NCBI GenBank assembly: GCA_963844845.1
Contig: CAWJPW010000003.1
Location: 372,001-436,000 of the forward strand
Direction of reading: 5' to 3'
Source of the DNA: CAWJPW01 sp963844845
Lineage (GTDB): Bacteria > Acidobacteriota > Thermoanaerobaculia > Thermoanaerobaculales > Sulfomarinibacteraceae
Length of the DNA: 64,000 nt
Position 1 is the stretch's first letter, and the number at the start of each line of letters is the position of its first letter. Under the pieces are notes generated by a model. It made no database searches and was not told the origin of the DNA. It saw only the letters and a program-made list of their open reading frames with translations. Both the position numbers and the translations under genes were made by a program. Positions 10,506 to 19,450 of this stretch are shown in pieces.

Positions 10506-12154
10506 GCCTCCTCCTCCCTGGGTCCCTCCACCGGTAGCTCGACCTCGAACAGCGACCCGCCGCCCTCGGTGGTGTCGAGACGAATGACGCCGCCGTGCGC
10601 GGTGACGATGCCGTGCACCACCGCCAGACCGATGCCGGTGCCCTGGTGGACGTCCTTGGTGGTGAAGAAGGGCAGAAACGCCTGGCCAGCCACCTCGGGG
10701 TTCATGCCGACTCCGGTGTCGCGCACGCCGAGACACACGGAGCCGTTGTGTGCCCGTGTGGAGAGGGTGAGGCGGCCGCCATCCGGCATCGCCTGGATGG
10801 CGTTGACCACCAGGTTCACCACGACCTGCTGCAGCTGCGAGGGATCGGCGCTGATGGCCGGGAGGTCGGCGGCGAAGGCTCGCACCAGCTCGATCCCCTT
10901 GCGGGCGCAACGGGCCTCGAGGAAGTACAGGCTGTCCTCCACCACCTGGTTGAGGTCCACCGCGGCGGTGCGCGGCGGTGTCTGGCGCCCGAACAGCATG
11001 AGCTTCTTGATCACCTCGCGGGCGTGCAGGGTGGCGGCGACGATACGCTCCAGGTCGTGCGCCGCGGGCTCTGGGAGATCGGTCGTCTTCTGCGCGAGCT
11101 GGGCGAAGCCGAGGATGTTGCCGAGGGGCTCGTTGAGCTCGTGCGCCACCCCGGCGGCGAGCTGGCCGATGGTGGCGAGGCGGTCGGCGTGGCGCAGCTG
11201 CTCCTGTAGGAGACCGCGCTCGTGGGCGGTCTCGCGGCGCTCGATGACCAGCGCCACCTCGCGGGCGATGGCGTCAATGAGGCTGCGCTCCTCCTTGAGG
11301 AAGGGCCCCTCGTCGAGATCCGGCTGCGGTGCGGTGTAGGCCACCTCCACGCGGCCGCGTCGGCGCCCGGCCACGACGATGTCAGCGCATTGGCGGCTCG
11401 TGGCGGACTCGAGCCCCGGAGTGGCGTGGGTGGCGCCATCCAGGATCACCGCACCGGCCGTCACCTCGGGGTACTGCCAGGCCGGCGGCAGCAGCTCGGC
11501 GACCCCTTGGAGCAGCTCGCCGAGGGAGGTGTCGGGTCCTTCGGCGAGCTGGGCGAGTCGGTACAGGCAGGTGAGCTCCTTGACCCGCTCCCGCAGGGCT
11601 GCCTGGGCGCGTTGGTTCACGAGAGCGATGCCCAATGCCTGGGAGGCGTCGCGGAGGCGTTGGAGGGCCTCCGGCTCCGCCAGGACCTTGCCGGCGCCCT
11701 CCAAGAGCAGCCAGCCCACGGCCTGATCGCCCACCGCCAGCGGCAGGAGCACCCGCGCCGGATCCTCGGCGGGGGAGGTCAGCAGGCCGTCCCCGGGATC
11801 CTCTCCGGGGGCCGATATGAGGCGGTCGCTCATGGCCGGGCAGGGGCTCCGGCGGCCGGGGGCGGAGTCGTCGTCGGCGCGTGGGCACGGCACCAGGTCG
11901 AAGTGGAAGGCAGGAGTGTCCGGCGGCGGGCTTCGAAAGGCCCGGCTGTGGGCGCAGGTTGTCGGCGACTCCTCGAGGCAGATCTCGAGGAACTCGCCGC
12001 CGGTGAACTCCAGCAGAAGCTCGCAGAGATGGCGGAGGAAGTCGACCCTGGGGATGTCGCGGTTGGCAGCGCGAAGTATCCGGCGGGAGAGCTGCTGCAC
12101 CTCTCCGCCTGAACCTGCCGCATCCGCTCCTGTTCCGCTAGTGTTTTCCGCCAT
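10502..12154 (-). CDS. Soluble GAF-type sensor histidine kinase
   Basis: 550 residues from ATG at 12154. No membrane segment is present, so it is cytoplasmic. The N-terminal 310 residues contain two GAF-like regions (around 45-185 and 195-310), followed by a HisKA domain with phospho-acceptor His338 in GVAHELNEPLGN and an HATPase domain with the N box (VVNLVVNAIQAMP) and G boxes (DTGVGM, GTGIGLAVV). It is cotranscribed with, and overlaps, the NtrC-type regulator, so the two form a two-component system. The signal is unknown; a cytoplasmic redox or metabolite ligand for the GAF region is inference. Confidence 0.9.
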
Positions 12155-12460
12155 GGCGTCTCGGTCGAGAGTAGAGAGTAAAGAGTGAAGAGTAAAGAGT
12201 AGCGCGCGTTTCGCTGGCGGCTCGGGACGGGCCCGCCGCAAGGCCGTCGTAGCTGTCACGCCCGGATGTTCCAAGACCCAGACGTTGTCAGCGTGAGCCC
12301 CGCGGCCGGCGAGCCGCATGTCCACGCCACCCGGCGGGGGGGGTGGGTGGACTCTCTACCCTTTGTCTCTTCACTCTTTACCTTCCTGACACGGGACTCT
12401 ATGCTGAGACAAAGGCCCGTCGCCGGTTAGCCCTCAGCCCGGCCGCGCCGGGGAGCAGCC
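12155..12460. other. Divergent intergenic region with flanking purine/pyrimidine tracts
   Basis: This region separates the kinase/regulator operon (minus) from the PEP-synthase-like gene (plus) and must contain both promoters. No clear hexamers were assigned. It is bracketed by an inverted repeat of A/G-rich and C/T-rich tracts, listed separately. Confidence 0.5.
12178..12381. repeat. Inverted pair of GAGTAAAGAG-type tracts
   Basis: GTAAAGAGTGAAGAG at 12178-12192 is the exact reverse complement of 12367-12381. The match continues imperfectly outward, and the left tract is itself built of repeated AGAGTA units. Similar pyrimidine tracts occur at 61529-61563. Confidence 0.7.
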
Positions 12461-15436
12461 TTGGTCCACGAGCTCGAGCTGGCCAGTCGCTACGGCATGC
12501 GCACCGAGGAATTCTCGGCGCTCATGGAGTACCGGGTACGCGAGATCCTCCTGGTGGCCTCGCCCTACGACGCCTTCGTGCTGGAGGAGGACGGCCAGCT
12601 CACCGAGCTGGTCTTCCAGGAGTACCGCAACCTCGACCTCAACCTGCGTCATGTGCCCCGCTTCGCCCGCACCGCCAGCATCGAGGAGGCTCTGCGGATC
12701 CTGAGCGAACGGAAGGTGGACCTGGTTGTCGCCACCCCCCGCCTGACCGATGCCGATGTTCGCACCTTCGCGCGGCGGGTGCGGGAGGAGTACCCGGAGA
12801 TGCCGGTGGGCGTGCTGGCGGCGCACGCCTGGGATCTCCCGCGGTTGGAGGATCTTCGCGCCTCCGGCGAGGTGGACTGGATCTTTCTCTGGCAGGGGGA
12901 CGTCAAGGCCATCCTCGCCCTCATCAAGCAGGTGGAGGATCGGCGCAACGCCGACCACGACGTGCGCGAGGCAGGGGTGCAGGCCATCGTCCTCGTGGAA
13001 GACGAGGTCCGTTTCTACTCCGCCTACCTCCCCAACATCTACACCGAGGTGACCACCCAGACCGCGCGCCTCATCGCCGAGGGAATCAACCTCTCGCACC
13101 GTCTGCTGCGCATGCAGGCGCGGCCCAAGATCCTCCTGGCACAGACCTTCGAGGAGGCATTTCAGCTGCTCGAGCGCTACGAGCCCAATGTGCTCGGCCT
13201 CATCTCGGACGTGGCCTTCCCGCACCGCGGGGCGCTCGACCCCGAGGCGGGGTTCGAGCTCGTGCGCCTGCTGCACGAGCGCGCTCCCGACCTGCCGGTC
13301 CTTCTGCAGTCCACCGACGCCGGTCACGCAGAGCGTGCGGACGCGGCCGGCGCGGCCTTCGTTCACAAGGACTCGCCCAGCCTGCTGGAGGAGATCCGCC
13401 ACTTCATCACCGAGCGCTTCGGCTTCGGCGACTTCGTCTTCCAGCTCACAGACGGTACCGAGGTGGGGCGTGCCGCCGACATGCGCCAGATGCTGCACGA
13501 GCTCGGGCGCGTGCCCGAGGAGTCGCTGATCTACCATGCCAGCCGCAATCACTTCTCGGCCTGGCTCAAGGCCCGCACCGAGTTCGAGCTGGCTGCCCTG
13601 CTGCGCCCGCGCAGCGTCGAGGAGTTCCCGTCGGTGGAGGCGCTCCGCACCTTCCTGGTCGCAAGCCTCCAGGCGTACCTGCGCGAGATCCGGCGCCACG
13701 TCATCGCCGACTTCGACCGCGCCCAGTTCGACGAGCTCGTCGCCTTCGCCAAGCTGGGAAGCGGCTCGCTGGGCGGTAAGGGGCGGGGGCTGGCATTCGT
13801 GCACAAGCTCCTGGCGCAGACGCAGGTGGAGCTGCCGGGCGTCGAGGTGGCGATTCCCCAGACCGTGGTGATCGCAACCGACGTGTACGAGGACTTCCTG
13901 GAGGAGAACCGGCTGGGCGGCCTGATCCGCGAAGCGGAGGGTCTGGACGACGCCCAGGTGCTCGACGCGTTCCGCCGTGGCCGGGTGGGGCAGGGTGTGC
14001 GGCGCGACCTGGCGGTGCTGCTGGAGACCATGACGGGGCCCATCGCGGTGCGCTCCTCGAGCCTCCTGGAGGACTCGCTGTACCAGCCGTTCGCGGGGGT
14101 GTACGCCACCGTCATGCTGCCCAACTCGCACCCTTCGCTGGATGTGCGACTGGCGCAGCTGCTCGAGGCGGTCAAGCTGGTGTACGCCTCCACGGTGTTC
14201 ACCGGCGCCCGCACCTACCTCGCCGGCTCGCCCCACCGGGTGGAGGAAGAGCGCATGGCGGTGCTGGTGCAGCGTCTGGTGGGGAACCGACATCAGGACC
14301 GCTTCTATCCCAGCCTCTCGGGCGTCGTGTCGTCGTACAACTTCTACCCCTTCGGAGACATCCGGCCCGAGGACGGGGTCGCGCTGGTGGCGGCGGGCCT
14401 GGGCAAGTCGGTGGTGGAGGGAGTGGAGGCCCTGCGCTTCTGTCCCCGCTACCCCCAGATACTGCCGCAGCTGTCGTCGGTCCGCGATGTCCTGCGCAAC
14501 GCCCAGCGCCGTTTCTACGCCCTCGACCTGGGCCGCGACGACGTCATGCCGCGCCTGCCGGTGGACGCCAACCTGGTACACCTCGAGACCAGCGCCGCCC
14601 TGGCCGAGGGGCAGCTGCACCAGGTGGCCTCCACCTACCTCGCGGCCGACGACACCCTGGTCAGCGGGGTTGTCCGCGGTGGGACGCCTCTGGTTACCTT
14701 CGCGCCGCTGCTGCGTGGCGCGGTGTTCCCCTTCCCCGAGGTGCTCGATCGGCTCGTGCAGCTGGCCCAGCTGGGCATGGGGACGCCGGTCGAGCTCGAG
14801 TTCGCGGCCGACCTTCGCCCCGGGCTCGGCGCGACTCAGACCCTCGACGTGCTGCAGGTCCGCCCGTTGGTGATCGCCCGGATCGCCGACGACGCCCGTC
14901 TCGACCCCGAGGCGGTGGACGGCGCGCTGGTGTACTCCCGGTGCGCGCTCGGGCACGGCTGTCGGGGGGAGGTCTTCGACTTGGTGGTGGTGGATCCCGC
15001 CCGGCTCGACCGGGCGCACCTGCCACAGGTGGCGACTGTCCTCGAGAGAATCAACCGTGGCCTGCGCGAAGCTGGCCGCAGCTCGGTCCTCATCGGGCCG
15101 GGCCGTTGGGGGTCCCAGGATCCTCGCCTGGGGATCCCGGTGGTGTGGTCGCAGATCGCCACCGCCCGGGCCATCGTCGAGATCGATTTTGCCGACCTCG
15201 AGGTGGAGCCCAGCCAGGGTTCGCACTTCTTTCATAACCTCACCTGCTTCGGGGTCGCCTACCTCGCCGTCCACCAGCGCCGTGATGACGGACGGGTGGA
15301 CTGGGATTGGCTGGCGGCACAGCCCGCCCTCACCGAGGAGCTCGACGGCACCGTGCGCCACCTGCGACTGGAGCGTCCGGTGGAGATTCTCGTGGATGGC
15401 CGCGCCGGCCGGGGAGTGATCCGCGCGGCGGACTGA
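12461..15436 (+). CDS. PEP/pyruvate-binding (PPDK N-domain) protein with two receiver-like domains
   Basis: 991 residues from a TTG at 12461 with GGGGAG five bases before it. Residues about 25-150 and 165-340 resemble CheY-like receivers; the second has VEDE near its start and a VHKDSP segment where receivers carry the conserved Lys. From about residue 435 there is the ATP-grasp nucleotide-binding domain of PEP synthase/PPDK: LGSGSLGGKGRGLAF and GPIAVRSSSLLEDS. The phosphohistidine swivelling domain and PEP-binding TIM barrel of true PEP synthase are not recognisable. It is probably a regulatory or divergent phosphotransfer protein rather than gluconeogenic PEP synthase. Similar proteins are annotated only as PEP/pyruvate-binding. 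It stands alone, divergent from a two-component system. Confidence 0.75.
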   Translation: MVHELELASRYGMRTEEFSALMEYRVREILLVASPYDAFVLEEDGQLTELVFQEYRNLDLNLRHVPRFARTASIEEALRILSERKVDLVVATPRLTDADVRTFARRVREEYPEMPVGVLAAHAWDLPRLEDLRASGEVDWIFLWQGDVKAILALIKQVEDRRNADHDVREAGVQAIVLVEDEVRFYSAYLPNIYTEVTTQTARLIAEGINLSHRLLRMQARPKILLAQTFEEAFQLLERYEPNVLGLISDVAFPHRGALDPEAGFELVRLLHERAPDLPVLLQSTDAGHAERADAAGAAFVHKDSPSLLEEIRHFITERFGFGDFVFQLTDGTEVGRAADMRQMLHELGRVPEESLIYHASRNHFSAWLKARTEFELAALLRPRSVEEFPSVEALRTFLVASLQAYLREIRRHVIADFDRAQFDELVAFAKLGSGSLGGKGRGLAFVHKLLAQTQVELPGVEVAIPQTVVIATDVYEDFLEENRLGGLIREAEGLDDAQVLDAFRRGRVGQGVRRDLAVLLETMTGPIAVRSSSLLEDSLYQPFAGVYATVMLPNSHPSLDVRLAQLLEAVKLVYASTVFTGARTYLAGSPHRVEEERMAVLVQRLVGNRHQDRFYPSLSGVVSSYNFYPFGDIRPEDGVALVAAGLGKSVVEGVEALRFCPRYPQILPQLSSVRDVLRNAQRRFYALDLGRDDVMPRLPVDANLVHLETSAALAEGQLHQVASTYLAADDTLVSGVVRGGTPLVTFAPLLRGAVFPFPEVLDRLVQLAQLGMGTPVELEFAADLRPGLGATQTLDVLQVRPLVIARIADDARLDPEAVDGALVYSRCALGHGCRGEVFDLVVVDPARLDRAHLPQVATVLERINRGLREAGRSSVLIGPGRWGSQDPRLGIPVVWSQIATARAIVEIDFADLEVEPSQGSHFFHNLTCFGVAYLAVHQRRDDGRVDWDWLAAQPALTEELDGTVRHLRLERPVEILVDGRAGRGVIRAAD

Positions 15437-15522
15437 GCCGTCGTCGGCGAACGCGTCTCTGGTGCATCACAAAACTGCTGCGAGATGCGAAAATCAAGGC
15501 CGATGGGTGCTTCGTTTCCTGC

Positions 15523-15538
15523 TATCATCTGACGTCAG
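15523..15538 (+). promoter_or_regulatory. Possible -10 and adjoining palindrome upstream of gdhA
   Basis: TATCAT at 15523-15528 resembles a -10 hexamer and is directly followed by the perfect palindrome CTGACGTCAG (15529-15538), 160 nt before the gdhA start. A matching -35 is not evident. An operator role for the palindrome is a guess from position. Confidence 0.3.
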
Positions 15539-15697
15539 GTTCGGTATGGTTCACCTCATTCAGCCCACACGAGGAAGTACGCCCCAGGTGATGATGCGAA
15601 TTCACCCAGACCGGCGGACGTGTGTTCATGTGGCCCGCTCCTGGTCGCGGCCGCGGCGGGAGCTATTCCTGGTAACTCGTGGACGAGGGAGGGTTCG

Positions 15698-17056
15698 ATG
15701 AGTGTCGTCGGCAAGCTGTTCGTGGACAAGTTCATGGATCGGGTCGTGGCGACCAACGCCGGAGAGGGGGAGTTCCACCAGGCGGTGCGTGAGGTGGTGG
15801 ACTCGCTGGTCCCGGTTCTCGAGCGGCACCCCAGGTACCTCGAGCAGCGCATCCTCGAGCGCGTCGTCGAGCCCGAGCGCGTTCTCATGTTCCGGGTGCC
15901 GTGGATGGACGACCGCGGGCATGTCCACGTGAATCGCGGCTTCCGGGTGGAGTTCAACTCGGCCATCGGGCCCTACAAGGGGGGCCTGCGCTTCCACCCC
16001 TCGGTCAATCTCGGCATCCTCAAGTTCCTGGGCTTCGAGCAGATCTTCAAGAACTCCCTCACCACCCTCTCCATGGGCGGGGGCAAGGGCGGCTCGGACT
16101 TCGACCCCAAGGGCAAGTCCGACAACGAGGTGATGCGCTTCTGCCAGAGCTTCATGACCGAGCTGTGTCGGCACGTGGGCGCCAATACCGACGTCCCGGC
16201 CGGTGACATCGGCGTGGGCGGCCGCGAGATCGGCTATCTCTTCGGCCAGTTCAAGCGGGTTCGGAACTCCTTCGAGGGAGTGCTCACCGGCAAAGGCATC
16301 GGCTGGGGCGGCAGCCTCATCCGGCCGGAGGCCACCGGCTACGGCTGCGTCTACTTCGCCCAGGGGATGCTGGCAACCCGCGGTGAGGGCTTCGCCGGCA
16401 AGCGGGTGGCCGTGTCCGGCTCCGGCAACGTCGCTCAGTATGCCGCCGAGAAGAGCCTCGAGCTGGGGGCCAAGGTGGTGAGCTTCTCCGATTCGTCGGG
16501 CTGGGTCGATATCCCCGACGGCATGACCGCGGAGATATGGACAGAGCTCATGGACCTCAAGAACGTCCGCCGCGGCCGCATCCGCGAGCTCGCCGACACC
16601 TTCCCCAAGCAGGTGCGCTACCACGACGGCCGCGGGCTGTGGAGCGTGAAGTGCGACATTGCACTACCCTCCGCCACCCAGAACGAGCTCAACGGCGACG
16701 ACGCCCGCACCCTGGTGGACAACGGGTGTGTCTGCGTCTCCGAGGGCGCCAACATGCCCTCGACCCCGGAGGCCGTGGACCACTTCATCGCCAAGAAGGT
16801 GCTGTATGGACCGGGCAAGGCGGCCAACGCCGGTGGGGTCGCGGTGTCGGGTCTGGAGATGGCGCAGAACAGCTCCCGGGTGGCGTGGACCCGCGAGGAG
16901 GTCGATCAGCGCCTGCAGTCCATCATGAGCTCGATCCACAAGGCGTGCGTGGAGACCGCCGCGGAGTACGACGACCCCGGCAACTACGTGAAGGGGGCCA
17001 ACATCGCCGGCTTCGTGAAGGTCGCCGACGCGATGATCGATCAGGGGCTCGTTTGA
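15698..17056 (+). CDS. gdhA: NADP-type glutamate dehydrogenase
   Basis: 452 residues from the ATG at 15698 (GAGGGAGGG four bases upstream), the usual size of the hexameric family. It catalyses reductive amination of 2-oxoglutarate by ammonium. The active-site block GPYKGGLRFHPSVN, the GGGKGG(S/A)DFDPKGKSD segment and the Rossmann motif GSGNVAQYAAEK are present, as is the C-terminal NAGGVAVSGLEM(A/S)QN signature. The gene appears monocistronic. The GSDFDPKGKSDNEVMRFCQ pattern is typical of the biosynthetic NADP-dependent branch; coenzyme choice is inferred from that. Confidence 0.95.
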   Translation: MSVVGKLFVDKFMDRVVATNAGEGEFHQAVREVVDSLVPVLERHPRYLEQRILERVVEPERVLMFRVPWMDDRGHVHVNRGFRVEFNSAIGPYKGGLRFHPSVNLGILKFLGFEQIFKNSLTTLSMGGGKGGSDFDPKGKSDNEVMRFCQSFMTELCRHVGANTDVPAGDIGVGGREIGYLFGQFKRVRNSFEGVLTGKGIGWGGSLIRPEATGYGCVYFAQGMLATRGEGFAGKRVAVSGSGNVAQYAAEKSLELGAKVVSFSDSSGWVDIPDGMTAEIWTELMDLKNVRRGRIRELADTFPKQVRYHDGRGLWSVKCDIALPSATQNELNGDDARTLVDNGCVCVSEGANMPSTPEAVDHFIAKKVLYGPGKAANAGGVAVSGLEMAQNSSRVAWTREEVDQRLQSIMSSIHKACVETAAEYDDPGNYVKGANIAGFVKVADAMIDQGLV

Positions 17057-17179
17057 CGTAGAGGCCGCCCACAGGTCTGAGCAGTCTTCTGCTACGACCA
17101 CGGATATGCCAGCCAGGACGGCGCTTCGGCCGGCGCCGGCATCCTCGACGTAGCGCTGCTACGCCTGCGGTGCCGGCTC

Positions 17180-17390
17180 GGTCGAATCACCGTCCTGACA
17201 GGCATCTCCGCGCTCTCGCGACGAAGCCTGCACAGACCTGCGAGCTCGGGAACAGGGATAGCCTCGGGGGACACCATCCGAGGTGGCGCCGGGCACGGCG
17301 GTGCCTTGGTCGGATCGCCACGCTGACCAGCGCCTCCGCGCTCCCGCGACGAAGCCCATCGCCACCCGCGGGCTGGGGAACAGTGGTGAT
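17180..17390. repeat. Imperfect tandem duplication, period 128
   Basis: A stretch beginning GGTCGAATC near 17180 recurs 128 bases later as GGTCGGATC. The best-conserved core, CTCCGCGCTCTCGCGACGAA at 17206, recurs at 17334 with one change, and both copies continue into a GGGAACAG-type end. No coding or known riboswitch match is recognised. Confidence 0.55.
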
Positions 17391-17613
17391 TGAAGATAAG
17401 AGCGTCCGGGGCCGCTCGGGCTGCGACCGGCAGGTCGTCGGCCGGGCGGCTCCGGCTTTCTTCCTCCTCGGGGGGATGCAGTCGCCGTCCGGGCGTTGGA
17501 CGAGATCGCTCGCCCCGCCGGGTCCTTCCGGGCGCGGGTCCTTCATCACCGCGTTACTCACGTGGGTTCATAGGCTCTCTGTATCTCTGGGTTTCTCGAT
17601 CTTCGAATCCGCC

Positions 17614-17631
17614 CCTTGACCGGCGTCAAGG
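17614..17631 (+). promoter_or_regulatory. Perfect Crp/Fnr-family operator TTGAC-N4-GTCAA
   Basis: CCTTGACCGGCGTCAAGG is a perfect palindrome with 7-bp arms around a CGGC centre. TTGAC-N4-GTCAA is the half-site arrangement of Fnr/Dnr/NnrR-type regulators. It ends 42 nt before the DUF438 gene start, a position suited to activation by an oxygen- or NO-responsive regulator. No regulator gene of this family is in the window. Confidence 0.65.
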
Positions 17632-17672
17632 CGGCGGGGCGCGCCTCCGGCGACACTTTTCCGGGAGGCGGA

Positions 17673-18926
17673 ATGAGCGAGCTGCTGGACAACCGACGGT
17701 ACCGGATGGACACCCTCAAGGAGATCGTTCGCTCGCTCCACGAAGGCGTGCCGTCCGAGGAGCTGCAAGACCGCTTCGCTACGGTGCTGGGCGAGGTGGG
17801 GGCGGGCGAGATCGCCGCCATGGAGTCGGAGCTCATCGCCGAGGGGCTGCCCGCCGAGGAGGTCCAGCGCCTGTGCGACGTGCACTCGGCGGTGCTGGGC
17901 GGCCACCTGGAGGGCGACGTGGAGGTGCCGAAGGGGCACCCTGTGGATACCTTCCGGCGGGAGAATCGGCGCGTGGCGGAGCTGGTGGAGGGCTACTGGG
18001 AGGTGGCCACCGCCCTTGCCCAGGGTGCACCCGGGGCCGAGGCGGTGGGGCGTTGGCGTGAGCTGCACGCCGAGCTGGCGCGGATCGAGAGCCACTATCG
18101 GCGCAAGGAGTTCCTTCTGTTCCCGTACCTCGAGAAGGCGGGTATCGCCGGCCCGCCCAAGGTGATGTGGGGAAAGCACGACGAAATCCGCGAGCTCGTC
18201 AACGCGGCCGGGGAGCTGGCGGTTGCCGCCGCCGGCCTCGACGATGCGGCGGCACAGCTGGCCGCTGCCACGGTGGTCAGCCCGCTGCTGCAGGAGATCG
18301 TCGGCATGGTCGACAAGGAGGAGCGCATCCTCTGGCCCATGGCTCTGGAGCACCTGGCGGTGAGCGACTGGGAGCAGATCCGCGACCAGTGGGGCGAGCT
18401 GGATGACGGGCTTGTGCGGCCGGCGGGGTTCTGGCTGCCGGTGGTGAGCGGCGGCGCGGCGATCCCGTCGCCTCCCGCCGAGGCCGGCCCGCCGCGGGCC
18501 GGTGCGGTGCAGCTCCCGTCGGGCACCCTCTCGACGATCCAGGTGGCGGCGCTCCTCGACACCCTGCCGCTTGACGTTACCTTCGTGGACGCCGATGACC
18601 GCGTCGCCTACTTTTCCGAGGGGGCGGACCGCGTGTTCGAGCGCAACCGCGCCATCCTCGGCCGCCGCGTTCAGGACTGCCACCCGCCGGCCAGCGTCCA
18701 TCTCGTCCAGCGGGTGGTGGAAGACCTCCGCTCCGGGCGGCGTGACGTCGCCGAGTTCTGGATCCAGCTGCACGGCCGCTTCGTCCACATCCGCTACCTC
18801 GCGGTGCGCGATGCCGATGGTGCCTACCTGGGTACGGTGGAGCTCACCCAGGACGTCTCCGGGATCCGTGCCCTCGAGGGGGAGCGCCGTCTTCTCGCCG
18901 AGGCGGAGGAAGGGGAGCCCGCATGA
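17673..18926 (+). CDS. DUF438 / hemerythrin-like / PAS domain protein
   Basis: 417 residues from ATG at 17673 with GGGAGG in front. The N-terminal 80 residues match DUF438 (LKEIVRSLHEGVPSEELQDR). The middle (about 95-250) is a helical hemerythrin-like region with spaced His/Glu residues (ESHYRRKEFLLFPYLEK, WGKHDEIREL, DKEERILWPMALEHL) that could bind a di-iron centre. The last 120 residues are a PAS domain (LDVTFVDADDRVAYFSEGADR). The next gene overlaps it by ATGA, so the two are cotranslated. The Fnr/Dnr-type box upstream supports a role in anaerobic or nitrosative conditions, perhaps binding O2 or NO; the role is inference, the domains are not. Confidence 0.85.
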   Translation: MSELLDNRRYRMDTLKEIVRSLHEGVPSEELQDRFATVLGEVGAGEIAAMESELIAEGLPAEEVQRLCDVHSAVLGGHLEGDVEVPKGHPVDTFRRENRRVAELVEGYWEVATALAQGAPGAEAVGRWRELHAELARIESHYRRKEFLLFPYLEKAGIAGPPKVMWGKHDEIRELVNAAGELAVAAAGLDDAAAQLAAATVVSPLLQEIVGMVDKEERILWPMALEHLAVSDWEQIRDQWGELDDGLVRPAGFWLPVVSGGAAIPSPPAEAGPPRAGAVQLPSGTLSTIQVAALLDTLPLDVTFVDADDRVAYFSEGADRVFERNRAILGRRVQDCHPPASVHLVQRVVEDLRSGRRDVAEFWIQLHGRFVHIRYLAVRDADGAYLGTVELTQDVSGIRALEGERRLLAEAEEGEPA

Positions 18927-19450
18927 GCCTGCCGGTCAACGCCGAGACGCGGATCGCCGCGCTCATCGACGCCCACCCCGAGGCCGAGGCGACCCTCATC
19001 GCCCTGGCGCCGGCCTTCCGGGCGCTCAACAACCCGGTGCTGCGCCGTACGGTGGCCCGCGTGGCCACCGTGGCTCAGGCTGCGCAGGTGGCCGACATGC
19101 CGGTCCCCGAGCTGGTCGCGGCCCTGCGCCGGGCGCTGGGCCAGGACACCGCCTGCGACGCGTGCGCTCACGACCCTACGGGCGACGCCAATGTCGAGCC
19201 GGCGCCGCCGTGGCTCGCCGGGGTCGGGCCCGCCGTCACCCTGGACGCTGCCGCCTTGATGGCGGCGGGCTGCACCCCGGTGGGTGAGGCCGCGGCACGC
19301 CTGAGCGGTTTGGCGCCCGGGCAGGTCCTGCTCCTGGTGGCCCCTTTCCGACCGGTGCCCCTCATCGAGGCGCTCGAGGGCAAGGGGCACGAGATCTACG
19401 CTCGCCCGACGGAAGGCGGTGCCTGGGAGGTCTGGGCCCGCCGCGGCTGA
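18923..19450 (+). CDS. DUF1858-DUF2249 protein
   Basis: 175 residues, starting in an ATGA overlap with the DUF438 gene. The N-terminal part (residues 8-70) is a DUF1858-like helical domain (RIAALIDAHPEAEATLIALAP). A linker with CDACAH follows, then a DUF2249 domain (about 100-172, ending VPLIEALEGKGHEIYARPT). DUF2249 has a TusA/SirA-like fold and is often next to hemerythrin or nitric-oxide related genes, which fits this operon and its operator. No catalytic function is established. The last 55 bases overlap the convergent membrane-protein gene. Confidence 0.82.
   Translation: MSLPVNAETRIAALIDAHPEAEATLIALAPAFRALNNPVLRRTVARVATVAQAAQVADMPVPELVAALRRALGQDTACDACAHDPTGDANVEPAPPWLAGVGPAVTLDAAALMAAGCTPVGEAAARLSGLAPGQVLLLVAPFRPVPLIEALEGKGHEIYARPTEGGAWEVWARRG

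Larger units (their letters stand above)
17057..17672. other. Intergenic region before the DUF438 operon
   Basis: No gene is supported in these 616 bases. They contain an imperfect tandem duplication (17180-17390) and, near the end, a Crp/Fnr-type operator. ORFs running through it lack motifs and a credible start. Confidence 0.5.

Noticed and set aside
12434..15361. 975-codon minus-strand open frame opposite the PEP-synthase-like gene
   Set aside because: Same shadow effect; the plus frame carries ATP-grasp motifs and a ribosome site, the minus frame neither.
17206..17356. Resemblance of GACGAAGCC cores to cyclic di-GMP (GEMM) riboswitch sequence
   Set aside because: The GCAAACC and GAAA tetraloop-receptor parts of the aptamer are missing, and spacing does not fit.
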